From Amycolatopsis viridis (GTDB taxonomy: Bacteria; Actinomycetota; Actinomycetes; Mycobacteriales; Pseudonocardiaceae): a stretch of DNA of 64,000 nt. The DNA lies in assembly GCF_011758765.1 (NCBI RefSeq), contig NZ_JAANOU010000001.1, forward strand, positions 2,852,001 to 2,916,000, written 5' to 3'. Positions within the stretch are counted from its first letter, which is position 1. Each line of letters opens with the position of its first letter. A program made the translations under genes and the position numbers. Below, one piece after another: positions 1 through 8,173 of the stretch. The notes under the pieces are model-generated. The model was not told the DNA's origin and made no database searches. It saw nothing but the letters and a program-made list of their open reading frames with translations.

Positions 1-624
1 GACGTCGTGGTCGAGGCCGTGTTCGAGGACCTGGCGCTGAAGAAGGACACCTTCGGCCGGCTCGACGACATCGTGTCCGACTCGACCCTGTTCCACACGA
101 ACACCTCGACGTTGTCGGTGACCGGCATCGCCAGCGGTTCCCGCCGTCCGGAGCGCGTGGTGGGCACCCACTACTGCAACCCGGCGCCGTTGATGAAGCT
201 CGTCGAGGTCGCCGACGGCCGGCACACCGCGACCTGGGCGCACCGGGCGACCGTGGAGTTCCTCGCCTCGCTGGGCAAGACCAGCGTCGTGACCCAGGAC
301 CGGCCCGGGTTCATCGTCAACCGGTTCCTCATCCCGTGGGAGAACTCCTGCATCCGGGCACTGGAAGCGGGCTGGGCCACCAAGGAGGCCATCGACGCCG
401 CCGTGCCGGGCGCGCTGGGGCACCCGATGGGCCCGTTCCGGCTGCTCGACATCGTCGGTCTGGACATCCACCAGCAGGTGTCCACCCGGCTGTACGAGCA
501 GTTGCGCGACGACCGGTTCTTCCCGCCGCCGATGGTCGAGCGGATGGTCGCCGCGGGCGATCTGGGCCGCAAGACCGGCCGCGGGTTCTACGAGTACGAC
601 GACACCCGGTTGTTCGGGTCCTGA
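1..624 (+). CDS. 3-hydroxyacyl-CoA dehydrogenase, 5'-truncated by the window edge
   Basis: C-terminal 207 residues of an NAD-dependent 3-hydroxyacyl-CoA dehydrogenase; the reading frame is open from base 1, so the N-terminal NAD-binding glycine motif lies outside the window. Visible family motifs: the Asn-Thr-Ser stretch NTSTLSVT, the catalytic His in GTHYCNPAPLMKLVEV with the paired Glu in LVEV, the Asn in VNRFL, and the C-terminal substrate-domain motif GRKTGRGFYEY. It would oxidise a 3-hydroxyacyl-CoA to the 3-ketoacyl-CoA. It is the first visible gene of a tightly packed five-gene CoA-catabolic operon and stops 10 bp before the next start. All catalytic residues that fall in the visible part are intact. 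Confidence 0.93.
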   Translation, partial: DVVVEAVFEDLALKKDTFGRLDDIVSDSTLFHTNTSTLSVTGIASGSRRPERVVGTHYCNPAPLMKLVEVADGRHTATWAHRATVEFLASLGKTSVVTQDRPGFIVNRFLIPWENSCIRALEAGWATKEAIDAAVPGALGHPMGPFRLLDIVGLDIHQQVSTRLYEQLRDDRFFPPPMVERMVAAGDLGRKTGRGFYEYDDTRLFGS

Positions 625-634
625 GGAGTACGGC

Positions 635-1390
635 ATGAGTGAGTCCACAGCAGACTTCAAACGGGTCGGCCTGCTCGGCTCCGGCCCGGTGGCCACCGCG
701 ATCGCCGAGCTGGTGACCGCCTCCGGGCGCGAGGTGATCGGCACCGTCACCGATCTCGCCGACGCCGATCTCGCCCTGGAGCTCACCGCCGGGGACGCCG
801 CGGGGACGAAGCAACTGCTCGCCGAGATCGCGGCCGTCGTCGGCGAGCAGACCCCGATCGTCACCGGCACCGGGACGCTGTCGGTCACCGACCTCGCGGC
901 CGGCGTACCGAATCCGGAACGCGTCGCCGGGCTGCACTTCCTCGACGCGGTGTCCGGCACCGGCGTGGCCGAGGTCGTCCGCGCCCTGCGCACCGCCGAC
1001 CCGCTGGTGCAGGCCCTGGTCGCGTTCGCCGGCTCGCTCGAGGGCGTGCAGCCCGTCGTGGTGGACGACCGGCCCGGGTTCCTGCTCAACGCGCTGTTCC
1101 TGCCCTACCTCAACGACGTCGTCCAGGAGTTCGACGACGGACTGGCGAGCGCGGAGGACATCGACGTCGCCCTGAAGCTCGGCCTGGGCTACCGCCGCGG
1201 TCCACTCGAGACACTCGACCGGATCGGGCTCGACGAGCACCTGCGCACCACCGAGGCCCTGTACGCGGCCACCCGGGACGGCCGGTACGCGCCACCACCG
1301 CTGCTGCGCCGGATGGTGGCCGCCGGGTTCCTCGGCGACAAGACCGGACAAGGCTTCCGCACCACGTCAGCGGCAACCGAGGAGGAGTGA
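635..1390 (+). CDS. 3-hydroxyacyl-CoA dehydrogenase-family protein, degenerate active site
   Basis: 251-residue paralogue of the preceding gene, preceded by a GAGGAG ribosome site. The N-terminal Rossmann motif GLLGSGPVA (about residues 12-20) is present, but the NAD domain is short: the His equivalent to the catalytic one is at about residue 101, some 40 earlier than usual. The His and following Glu survive (GLHFLD ... GVAEVV), while the Asn-Pro after the His and the conserved NTS are replaced by DA and TGTGT, and NRxL by NALFL. The C-terminal domain, including GDKTGQGFR, is well kept. It may be a non-catalytic partner of the upstream enzyme or have shifted specificity; catalytic activity is uncertain. 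Confidence 0.85.
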   Translation: MSESTADFKRVGLLGSGPVATAIAELVTASGREVIGTVTDLADADLALELTAGDAAGTKQLLAEIAAVVGEQTPIVTGTGTLSVTDLAAGVPNPERVAGLHFLDAVSGTGVAEVVRALRTADPLVQALVAFAGSLEGVQPVVVDDRPGFLLNALFLPYLNDVVQEFDDGLASAEDIDVALKLGLGYRRGPLETLDRIGLDEHLRTTEALYAATRDGRYAPPPLLRRMVAAGFLGDKTGQGFRTTSAATEEE

Positions 1391-1397
1391 GTTGACG

Positions 1398-2174
1398 ATG
1401 AGCTATGACGACATCCTGGTCAGCACCGACGGCCCGGTGCTCACCATCACGATCAACCGGCCCGACAACGGCAACAAGTTCCGCCACCAAACCTGTCTGG
1501 AACTCTTCGACGCCCTCCAGCGGTTCCGCCTCGATCCGGCGCTGCGCGCCGCGATCCTCACCGGTGCCGGCGACAAGTTCTTCTGCATCGGCGGCGAGCA
1601 CGACCCGGTGACCTCGCTCGACCAGTCGCAGGTGCTGCCCATCGTTGACGTCTACCAGGCGATCGACACCATCCCCAAGCCGGTCCTCGCCGCCGTCAAC
1701 GGGTTCGCGGTCGGCGGCGGCAACGTCCTGCACAACGTCTGCGATCTGACGATCGCGGCCGAGAACGCGGTGTTCCGGCAGGTCGGCCCGCTGGTCGGCA
1801 GCTTCGACGCCGGCTACGGCTCGTGGTACCTGGAGGACACCATCGGCCGCAAGCGGGCCAAGGAGATGTGGTACCTCAACCGCAAGTACACCGCCGCGCA
1901 GGCGCTGGCGATGGGACTGGTCAACGAGGTCGTCCCGCTGGCGGACCTGCCGGCCCGGGCCGCCGAGGTCGCCCACGAGATCGCCAGCCGCAGCCCGCTC
2001 GCGATCGGCGGTCTCAAGGCCGCGTTCTCCGCGCGGCACAACGGGGTCTCCGGTCAGGCGCGGATGGCGCACGACCAGCAGCTGACGCTCTACCTGCAGA
2101 CGCGGGAGGCGCACGAGGTCAGTGCCGCCTTCGCCGAGCGGCGCAGCCCCAAGTCCGAGAGCTTCTGGTCATGA
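1398..2174 (+). CDS. crotonase-family protein, BadI/MenB-like (ring-cleaving hydrolase or enoyl-CoA hydratase)
   Basis: Crotonase fold of about 258 residues. Oxyanion-hole segments are visible around FCIGGEHDP and GGGNVLHNVCDL. The stretch QVGPLVGSFDAGYGSWYL followed by KEMWYLNRKYTAAQALAMGLVN resembles BadI (2-ketocyclohexanecarboxyl-CoA hydrolase) and MenB rather than simple enoyl-CoA hydratases; the Asp in GSFDAGYG and a C-terminal LYLQT tyrosine match their catalytic Asp and Tyr. ATG at 1398 sits 10 nt after GGAGGAG (1381-1387); an in-frame TTG at 1392 is the alternative. BadI opens an alicyclic ring after beta-oxidation, which would fit a cyclohexanecarboxylate-like pathway, but ordinary hydratase activity is not excluded. 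Its stop overlaps the next start (ATGA). Confidence 0.85.
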   Translation: MSYDDILVSTDGPVLTITINRPDNGNKFRHQTCLELFDALQRFRLDPALRAAILTGAGDKFFCIGGEHDPVTSLDQSQVLPIVDVYQAIDTIPKPVLAAVNGFAVGGGNVLHNVCDLTIAAENAVFRQVGPLVGSFDAGYGSWYLEDTIGRKRAKEMWYLNRKYTAAQALAMGLVNEVVPLADLPARAAEVAHEIASRSPLAIGGLKAAFSARHNGVSGQARMAHDQQLTLYLQTREAHEVSAAFAERRSPKSESFWS

Positions 2175-3202
2175 CCTGGCGCGGCCCCCTGCTCGACGAG
2201 GAGCAGCGAGATCTGGCGTCCCTGCTGGACGCGGTCGCCGCCGACCGGGCGGTCGCGCCGGCCGACGACGCCCCCGAGACGGTCGCCGCCCTGGTTCGCG
2301 AGCTCGCCGGCCTCGGTGTCTGGACGTTGGGCACGGCCGAGTCCGCGGGTGGCGCCGGTGCCGGGTGGACGACCACCGCGGTCGCGTTCGAGCGGCTCGG
2401 CCGGTCCTGGCCCGCCCTCGGCTGGGCCGCCGTGCAGGCGCATGCCGCGGTGGACGTGCTCGGCGCGGATCCCCGCTTCGCGGATCTGGTGGGCGCGATC
2501 CACGCCGGCGAGGCGGGCGTCGCCGTCGTCGACGGCGATGCCGCCCACGTCCGGCTCGCCTGGCAGGGCGAGAGCCTCTCCGGAGCCGTGGACCGGGTGG
2601 ACGCTGCCGCGCGATCGCCGCACCTGCTGGTCCTGACCGGTGCGGACGAGGCGCTCCTGGTCCCGCCCGCCGCGACCAAGGCGGCCCCGCTGCGCCGCAC
2701 CGGTCTCGGTGGCGCGCTCACCGTGGCGCTGGACGTGGCGGCCGGTGCCGGCGAGGTGCACCAGCTCACCGGCGTCGCCGCCGCGGCCGCTCGCCACCGG
2801 CTCCTCCTCGGCGCGGCGGCGGTCGCCACCGGCATCGCGGGTGCCGCCGCCGACGACGCGGCCGGCTACACCGCCGTCCGCCACCAGTTCGGCCGGGCGC
2901 TGCACGACATCCCGGTCGTGCGGATGTCGCTGTTCGAGCAGGCCGCCCGCACGGCGGCCGCGCTGGCCGCGGTCACGTCCGCCGTCCCGGACGAGCTGGC
3001 GGCGCTCGCGGTGGCCCGGGAGTGCTGCGACGCCGCCATCGAGGTGGCGGCCGCGGCCGTGCAGGCGCACGGCGGGTACGGCTACCTCGCGGAGTACCCG
3101 GTGGAACGGCGGCTCCGCGACGCGGTCTCCCTGCGGGCGGCTGCCGGCACCCACGGCACGGCGGCCCGCACCCCCACCGCTTCGAGAAGGGACGCGCGAT
3201 GA
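2171..3202 (+). CDS. acyl-CoA dehydrogenase family protein
   Basis: 343 residues, translationally coupled to both neighbours by ATGA overlaps (2171-2174 and 3199-3202). The C-terminal half carries the family signature: YTAVRHQFGRALHDIPVVRM, where R/QFG contacts the flavin, and the closing QAHGGYGYLAEYPVERRLRD. The N-terminal and middle beta domains are short and Ala-rich compared with the usual 380-400 residues. It would dehydrogenate an acyl-CoA at the alpha-beta position with FAD, feeding the hydratase and dehydrogenases of the same operon. The catalytic glutamate position cannot be assigned with certainty, so substrate class is open. Confidence 0.87.
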   Translation: MTWRGPLLDEEQRDLASLLDAVAADRAVAPADDAPETVAALVRELAGLGVWTLGTAESAGGAGAGWTTTAVAFERLGRSWPALGWAAVQAHAAVDVLGADPRFADLVGAIHAGEAGVAVVDGDAAHVRLAWQGESLSGAVDRVDAAARSPHLLVLTGADEALLVPPAATKAAPLRRTGLGGALTVALDVAAGAGEVHQLTGVAAAAARHRLLLGAAAVATGIAGAAADDAAGYTAVRHQFGRALHDIPVVRMSLFEQAARTAAALAAVTSAVPDELAALAVARECCDAAIEVAAAAVQAHGGYGYLAEYPVERRLRDAVSLRAAAGTHGTAARTPTASRRDAR

Positions 3203-4869
3203 CGACACTCCCGGTCCGCCGGCCGCTGGCGGCGGCACTGGACGGGCAGTACTCACCGATCGACGACGACACCGCGGCACGCTGGCGCGCCGAGGGCTGG
3301 TGGGAGGACCGCTCCGTGCGGTCCCTGCTGACCGAGGCCGCGCAGGCCCATCCGGACCGGATCGCCCTGGTGGGCCGCCGCTCCGACGGCAGCCGGGTCA
3401 CCCGCACCTACCGGGAGTTCGACGAGGGTGCCCACCACGTCGCGAGCGTGCTCGCCCACCTGGGCGTCGGCGTGGGCGACGCCGTGGTCGTGATGCTGCC
3501 GAACTGGGTGGAGTACCCGGAACTGGTCTTCGGCATCAACGAGGTCGGCGCGATCTACGCGGGCATCCCGGTGGCCTACGGGCCCCGGCAGGCGGAGGCG
3601 ATCCTGCGCCGCAGCAAGGCCAAGGTGCTGGTGATCCCGCGCCGCTGGCGCAGCACCCACCACCTGGAGATGGCCCGCGCCCTGCGGGCCGGGCTGCCCG
3701 CGTTGCAGCACATCCTCGTGCTGGACGAGGACGGCTCGGACCTGGGCCCGGGGGAGTCGCGGTGGGCCGACCACGCCGGCGTGCCCACCCGGACGTTCCC
3801 GGACCCGGACCCGGACCGGATCTGCTACCTCGGCTTCACCTCCGGCACCACGGGTGAGCCCAAGGGTGCGATGCACAGCCACAACACGCTGATCTACTCC
3901 GCCCGGCAGCAGGCGAACCACATCGGGGCGAAGGTCTTCGGCGAGCCGATGGTGCAGCTGGTCGCCTCGCCGGCCGGCCACCACACCGGGTTCGAGTGGG
4001 GCATCCTGTTCACCACGCTGCTCGCCGGCACCGGTGTGCACGTCGACCGCTGGGACCCGGAGTGGGGCACGCGGATCATCCGCGAGGAGGGCGTGACCAC
4101 CTTCTTCGGCGCGCCGACCTTCCTGCAGGACATGCTGCGCACGGATCTCGCCGGCGACCCGGCGTGCCCGCTGACCTGCCTGGTGATCGCCGGAGCCCCG
4201 GTTCCCCGCAACTTGCCGGCGCAGGCCGGTGCCGCGCTCGGCGCCTACGTCGCCCCCGCGTGGGGCATGACCGAGTGCAGCATCCTGACCTCCTGCACCC
4301 CGGCGGAGGGCGAGGCGATCCTGCGCACCGACGGGTCGGTGTTCGCCGGATCCGCGGTCCGGATCGTCGACGCGACCGGGGCCGAGGTCGGCGCGGGGGA
4401 GGTCGGGGATCTGGTCATGCGCGGCCCGGGGGTGGTGCACGGCTACTACGACCGGCCCGACGCCACCGACGAGGCGTACCTGCCGGGTCTGTGGTTCCGC
4501 ACCGGGGACCGGGCGAGCGTGGACGAGCACGGGTGGCTGTCCCTGCGCGGCCGCAGCAAGGACGTCATCATCCGCGGTGGCGAGAACATCCCGGTGACGG
4601 ATGTGGAGTCCCTCATCTTCGACCACCCGGATGTGCTCAACGTCGCCGTGGTCGGCCTGCCCGACGCGCGGCTGGGCGAGCGGATCTGCGCGGTGCTGGT
4701 GCTCCGCCCGGGAAGCCCGGAACCGACAGTGAGCACGCTGGGGGAGTACCTGCTGGGGAGGGGCCTGTCGAAGCACTACCTGCCCGAGCGGGTGGTGGTG
4801 CTCGACGAGCTGCCGATGACGCCCAGCGGGAAGATCCAGAAGTTCAAGCTCCGCGAAACGCTGGGCTGA
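3199..4869 (+). CDS. acyl-CoA ligase (AMP-forming), cyclohexanecarboxylate-CoA ligase-like
   Basis: 556-residue ANL-superfamily ligase that activates a carboxylic acid to its CoA thioester through an acyl-adenylate. Motifs: phosphate-binding TSGTTGEPKG at about residues 214-223, the WGMTE adenine-binding motif, the hinge-region GRSKDVIIRGGENI, and the C-terminal catalytic Lys in PSGKIQKFKL. The N-terminus (WRAEGWWEDRSVRSLL) resembles proteins annotated as cyclohexanecarboxylate-CoA ligases. As last gene of the operon it would perform the first step, loading the imported acid onto CoA. A long perfect hairpin follows immediately. Substrate assignment is inference from context. Confidence 0.92.
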   Translation: MTTLPVRRPLAAALDGQYSPIDDDTAARWRAEGWWEDRSVRSLLTEAAQAHPDRIALVGRRSDGSRVTRTYREFDEGAHHVASVLAHLGVGVGDAVVVMLPNWVEYPELVFGINEVGAIYAGIPVAYGPRQAEAILRRSKAKVLVIPRRWRSTHHLEMARALRAGLPALQHILVLDEDGSDLGPGESRWADHAGVPTRTFPDPDPDRICYLGFTSGTTGEPKGAMHSHNTLIYSARQQANHIGAKVFGEPMVQLVASPAGHHTGFEWGILFTTLLAGTGVHVDRWDPEWGTRIIREEGVTTFFGAPTFLQDMLRTDLAGDPACPLTCLVIAGAPVPRNLPAQAGAALGAYVAPAWGMTECSILTSCTPAEGEAILRTDGSVFAGSAVRIVDATGAEVGAGEVGDLVMRGPGVVHGYYDRPDATDEAYLPGLWFRTGDRASVDEHGWLSLRGRSKDVIIRGGENIPVTDVESLIFDHPDVLNVAVVGLPDARLGERICAVLVLRPGSPEPTVSTLGEYLLGRGLSKHYLPERVVVLDELPMTPSGKIQKFKLRETLG

Positions 4870-4877
4870 CGGGGACA

Positions 4878-4920
4878 ACGGCGGTGGCGGGACCGGTCGG
4901 ACCGGTCCCGCCACCGCCGT
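4878..4920. terminator. bidirectional intrinsic terminator between convergent genes
   Basis: Perfect 20-bp inverted repeat (4878-4897 and 4901-4920) with a 3-nt loop, followed by TTTCT on the plus strand. It separates the CoA-ligase stop (4869) from the convergent gene ending at 4924, so it can end transcription from both sides. Confidence 0.9.
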
Positions 4921-4923
4921 TTT

Positions 4924-5307
4924 CTAGTCCGCGCGCGGTTCGATCTCGGGTGCGCCGACGACCTCGGCCCACGCCTGCACACCGCCCTGGAAGGCGACGA
5001 TGCCCGCCTCCGGCAGTGCGATCTCGATGGCCTCGAGGATTTCCTCCGGCGTGGCCCCCGCGGCCAGGGCCAGCTTGATGTGCGTGACGATCTGCGTGTG
5101 CGGGGCGCGCATGACCGTCAGGCTCAGGATGAACAGCAGCTCCTTGGTGCGCTTGTCCAGCCGCCGCTCGGTGAGGTAGGCCTGGGACACCATGCCGTCC
5201 ATCGCCTTGAGCAGGTCCAGGTCCGCGCCGGCCAGGATCTTGTGCAGCCGGAACGCGTACCCCCGCCGCCGCGCGAGCTCGTCGATGTAGTCCTGTGCCT
5301 CGCTCAC
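4924..5307 (-). CDS. carboxymuconolactone decarboxylase family protein
   Basis: 127 residues, GTG start overlapping the upstream gene's stop by 4 bp (GTGA). The central LDKRTKELLFILSLTVMRAP, the His-containing HTQIVTHIKLALAAGATPEEI helix and the C-terminal GGVQAWAEV are typical of the CMD family, all-helical proteins that are either gamma-carboxymuconolactone decarboxylases or AhpD-like peroxidases. The CxxC pair of AhpD is absent, so a peroxidase role is unlikely. Co-transcribed with a 2-hydroxyacid dehydrogenase in the GntR-associated cluster; probably a lactone or keto-acid processing enzyme, exact substrate unknown. Confidence 0.88.
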   Translation of the reverse strand: MSEAQDYIDELARRRGYAFRLHKILAGADLDLLKAMDGMVSQAYLTERRLDKRTKELLFILSLTVMRAPHTQIVTHIKLALAAGATPEEILEAIEIALPEAGIVAFQGGVQAWAEVVGAPEIEPRAD

Positions 5308-6368
5308 CGCGCGACCTCTCGCCCGGCCGCGAGCGCGCGGCTCACGCCACGGCTGAGGTCCAGCAGCTCCTGGGTCATCAGCGAGCGTGGCCCGCCGGCG
5401 ACGTGCGGGGTCAGGATGACCCGTTCCGCATCGAGGAGCGGGTTGTCCACCGGGACGGGTTCGCTGCCGTAGACGTCGAGGGCGGCGAAGCGGAGTTCGC
5501 CGCGGCGCAGGGCCTGCGCCAGGGCGTGCTCGTCGATCAGCAGTCCCCGGGAGACGTTGACGAGCACCGCGTCGGCCCGCATCTTGCGGAGGAAGGCGGC
5601 GTCGACGACGTGCCGGTTGTCCGCCGTGCTCGGGATGTGCAGGCTCACCGCGTCGCTTACGGCGAGGAGGTCGTCGAGCGGCAAGTACTCCAGGCCGTCG
5701 ACCGTCCGTTGTGGACGGCCGCGGAGCGAGGTCCACACCACCCGGGCGCCGGCGGCGCGCAGGCGCCGGGCGACGAGCAGCCCGACCTCGCCGAGTCCGA
5801 TGATGCCGACGGTGCTCGCGGACAGCGTCCGTCCGAACGCGACACCGGGCCAGTTGTAGGCGGTGGATCCGGGCGCGGAGGAACCGGCCGCGACGGTCGA
5901 CTCCCGGGTGGTCCGGTCCAGCCTGGGCAGCTCCCGCAGCGCCGCCATCACGAGCAGCACGGCGTGGTCGGCCGTCGCTTCGAGCGCCGGGCGGGGCACG
6001 AAGTCGAGCGTGATGCCGCGCTCGGCCGCGGCGGCGACGTCGATGGTGTCCTGCCGCTCGCCGAGCTTCTGGACGTGCCGCAGGTCCGGAAGCCGGTCGA
6101 GCAGCTGCCGGTCGACCCGGGTCCGGCGGACGACGAGCACGCGTGTGCCGGCATCGGGTGCGTAGCCGGTGTCCCCCTTGGCCGGCATGTCGATGGTGAC
6201 GTCCGGGATGCGGCCTGCGGCGAAGAGCGCGTCCAGATCGACCACCTCGGGGGCGAAGAACGCCTCCAGGCTCCGGCGGGTCGCCTCGTCCGGTCCGCGC
6301 ATTACGTCGGCGGCGGCCGCGAGCATGTGGTCCCACTCGGGGAAGCTCACGACGGTGGGGTTGACCAT
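5304..6368 (-). CDS. D-isomer-specific 2-hydroxyacid dehydrogenase (NAD-dependent)
   Basis: 354 residues with an AGGAGATGGG ribosome site. Catalytic domain followed by an inserted Rossmann domain with GIIGLGEVG, then LVNVSRGLLIDE (substrate-binding Arg), DVYGSEPVP (catalytic Glu) and LTPHVAGG (catalytic His): the full Arg-Glu-His set of the family that includes phosphoglycerate and glyoxylate/hydroxypyruvate dehydrogenases. It would interconvert a 2-keto acid and 2-hydroxy acid. First gene of a two-gene operon with the CMD protein; its promoter carries one of the TGTC-N-GACA sites. Not a biosynthetic SerA, since there is no C-terminal ACT domain. Confidence 0.92.
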   Translation of the reverse strand: MVNPTVVSFPEWDHMLAAAADVMRGPDEATRRSLEAFFAPEVVDLDALFAAGRIPDVTIDMPAKGDTGYAPDAGTRVLVVRRTRVDRQLLDRLPDLRHVQKLGERQDTIDVAAAAERGITLDFVPRPALEATADHAVLLVMAALRELPRLDRTTRESTVAAGSSAPGSTAYNWPGVAFGRTLSASTVGIIGLGEVGLLVARRLRAAGARVVWTSLRGRPQRTVDGLEYLPLDDLLAVSDAVSLHIPSTADNRHVVDAAFLRKMRADAVLVNVSRGLLIDEHALAQALRRGELRFAALDVYGSEPVPVDNPLLDAERVILTPHVAGGPRSLMTQELLDLSRGVSRALAAGREVAR

Positions 6369-6387
6369 CCCATCTCCTGTCTAACCG

Positions 6388-6413
6388 ATTGACTATTCGT
6401 CAATTGTCAGACA
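6388..6413 (-). promoter_or_regulatory. putative GntR operator and adjacent inverted repeat upstream of the 2-hydroxyacid dehydrogenase
   Basis: TGTCAGACA at 6405-6413 is a perfect palindrome around one central base. Next to it, ATTGAC/GTCAAT (6388-6393 and 6399-6404) forms a second inverted repeat with 5-nt spacing; read on the minus strand it supplies a TTGACG -35-like element. The palindrome lies 37 bp upstream of the start. The same 9-mer pattern recurs at 8138, 9076 and, with one mismatch, 7329. Confidence 0.6.
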
Positions 6414-6467
6414 TTAGCAGGGCGGGGTCAAGCGTCCGGAACGCCCGGCGCGCGGGGGAGTCCGGCT

Positions 6468-7220
6468 TCAGACCCCGGCCGGTGCCGGCCGGCCGGTTCC
6501 GCCGGACGGCTGGTCCGCGAGCGCAGCCCTAATGTGCTCCCGCAGGTAGGCGAGGTGTTCGCTGATGGCGGCTTCCGCGGCCTGCCGGTCCTGCGCCCCG
6601 ATCGCCTGCACGATCCGCTGGTGCTGGGCCACGGTGTGGCGGCCGACCTCCGGCGAGAGGTCGAGGTAGCGCACCGGCTCCGACTCGTGGTGCAGCGCGT
6701 AGACCAGCGATGCGAGCACCCGGTTGCCCGACATCCGGGCGATGATGGTGTGGAAGCGCATGTCGAGCTCGGCGATCAGCGGGTCGTCCACCGAGCGCGT
6801 CTTCTGCTCGCGCACCACCTGGCGCAGCTCCTCCAGGTCCTCGGCGGACCGGTTCTCGGCGGCCAGCCCCGCGCACGGGACTTCGAGGTGCTGGCGCGCC
6901 AGGGACACCTCCTCGAAGCTGACGCTGCCGAGCCGCACCAGGTTCTGCATCGAGGCGCGCACGACCTCGCCGAGGGACTGGTGGTCCACCGGCTGGACGA
7001 AGCTGCCGCCGCCCGCGCCGGGCACGCGGCGGATCAGTCCCTGCATCTGCAGCGACGACAACGCCTCGCGGATGGTCGGGCGGCTGACGCCGAACTGCCG
7101 CGCGAGCTCGGCCTCCGACGGCAGGCGTTCGCCGGTGCCCAGCTTGCTGCTCAGGATCGCCTTCTTCAGCGCCTGCTCGACCTGTTCACGTGGGCGGAGG
7201 ATTTTCTCCCCGAGCTCCAT
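6468..7220 (-). CDS. GntR-family transcriptional regulator, FCD (FadR/VanR) subfamily
   Basis: 250 residues. N-terminal winged helix: RLPSEAELARQFGVSRPTIREALSSLQMQGLIRRVPG (in part), then a C-terminal all-helical FCD ligand domain with the expected acid/His pattern (ELDMRFHTIIARMSGN, HQRIVQAI, ISEHLAYLREH), which in this family usually binds a metal and a small carboxylate. ATG at 7220 is chosen for the GGGAAGGGG ribosome site; the frame stays open further upstream. It sits amid genes whose promoters share TGTC-N-GACA, so it is the likely local repressor, released by a pathway acid. The ligand is unknown. Confidence 0.92.
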   Translation of the reverse strand: MELGEKILRPREQVEQALKKAILSSKLGTGERLPSEAELARQFGVSRPTIREALSSLQMQGLIRRVPGAGGGSFVQPVDHQSLGEVVRASMQNLVRLGSVSFEEVSLARQHLEVPCAGLAAENRSAEDLEELRQVVREQKTRSVDDPLIAELDMRFHTIIARMSGNRVLASLVYALHHESEPVRYLDLSPEVGRHTVAQHQRIVQAIGAQDRQAAEAAISEHLAYLREHIRAALADQPSGGTGRPAPAGV

Positions 7221-7271
7221 GTGTCCGATCCCCTTCCCGGGGTGCACGCATCCCCACCTGCAAATGTACGG

Positions 7272-7337
7272 CACTTGGCAAGTGAGCGAGAGTTTGCCCT
7301 GCGGTCTGCGACTTACCCAATTGGCAAATGTCAGGCA
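7272..7337 (-). promoter_or_regulatory. putative autoregulatory region of the GntR gene
   Basis: Contains the perfect 13-bp palindrome CACTTGGCAAGTG (7272-7284), a second TTGGCAA (7321-7327) 46 bp away, and TGTCAGGCA (7329-7337), one mismatch from the TGTC-N-GACA sites at the neighbouring promoters. Located 50-120 bp upstream of the GntR start. Confidence 0.45.
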
Positions 7338-7394
7338 GAGTCCGGCGTGCACCCCGGGTCGGGCCGGCGCCGCGGGAGGTCGGGCGGCGAACGG

Positions 7395-8117
7395 TCAGGG
7401 TACCGGCACCGGCTGGGCCGCGTGACGGACCGACTCCAGGTACTCGATGGTCTCGCTCGTGCTGACCACCTCGGCGTACTTCATGTGCATGTCGAACAGG
7501 TTGACCTGGTGGGAGATCTGGCTCCGGTCGGCACAGCATTCGAACGGCACGACGACGTGGAAGTTGTACTGGAACGCGTCCAGGACGGTGGCACGCACGC
7601 AGCCGCTGGTCGTCATCCCGGTGACGATGACGGTGTCGCATCCCGCGTGGATCAGGTAGGACGCCAGTGGCGTGCCGAAGAACGCGCTCGGCTTGCCGCC
7701 CTTGTTGATGACGATCTCGTTGTTGAGCGGGGTGAGCTCCGGGGGCAGCGCATCGCCGGGCGGAGTGCCCTCGGGGAGCGGGACGGGCCGCGGGTTGAGC
7801 TTCCACCGGCCGCGCTCGGCCGGCCGGGGGCGGTGATCGGGTTCGGGGTAGGCCTTGGTGAAGAACACCGGGATGCCGGCTCGCCGCGACGCGGCGAGGA
7901 GTTCCGCGTTCGCCGCCAGGGCCGGCTGGCCGGTGGGCGAGAATCCGGTCGGGTAGGTGGAGTCGACGAACGCCTTCGTCATGTCCACCACCACGAGCGC
8001 GGGCGACGTACCCGCCGTGAGCGGCCGGTCTTCGGGCGCGAACTCGCGGCCGAAGGTCTCGAGATCCGCCGCCGGGATCACGCCGGACCACGGTTTGGGG
8101 TTCCCAGGTGTCGGCAC
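7395..8117 (-). CDS. cysteine hydrolase, isochorismatase / N-carbamoylsarcosine amidase-like
   Basis: 240 residues, GTG start with GAGGGAGGG ribosome site. Catalytic Asp-Lys-Cys triad visible: VVVDMTKAF (Asp), INKGGKPSAFFGT (Lys) and TGMTTSGCVRAT (nucleophilic Cys). The sequence around the Cys and Lys resembles N-carbamoylsarcosine amidase and related amidohydrolases more than true isochorismatases. It would hydrolyse an amide or carbamoyl group. Its promoter carries TGTCTGACA. In this catabolic cluster it suggests that a nitrogen-containing intermediate is processed, but that is inference. Confidence 0.9.
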   Translation of the reverse strand: MPTPGNPKPWSGVIPAADLETFGREFAPEDRPLTAGTSPALVVVDMTKAFVDSTYPTGFSPTGQPALAANAELLAASRRAGIPVFFTKAYPEPDHRPRPAERGRWKLNPRPVPLPEGTPPGDALPPELTPLNNEIVINKGGKPSAFFGTPLASYLIHAGCDTVIVTGMTTSGCVRATVLDAFQYNFHVVVPFECCADRSQISHQVNLFDMHMKYAEVVSTSETIEYLESVRHAAQPVPVP

Positions 8118-8137
8118 AGGCCCTCCCTCAAGCTAAT

Positions 8138-8146
8138 TGTCTGACA
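8138..8146 (-). promoter_or_regulatory. putative GntR operator upstream of the cysteine hydrolase
   Basis: TGTCTGACA, perfect palindrome around the central T, 21 bp upstream of the GTG start at 8117; flanks AAT/TTC resemble those of the 6405 site. Confidence 0.55.
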
Positions 8147-8173
8147 TTCGAAGACTAGGAAGCAGACGGCCGG

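Noticed and set aside
3253-4914. 553-codon minus-strand frame opposite the CoA ligase
   Set aside because: Antisense shadow of a gene with complete ANL motifs; no family motif and no ribosome site.
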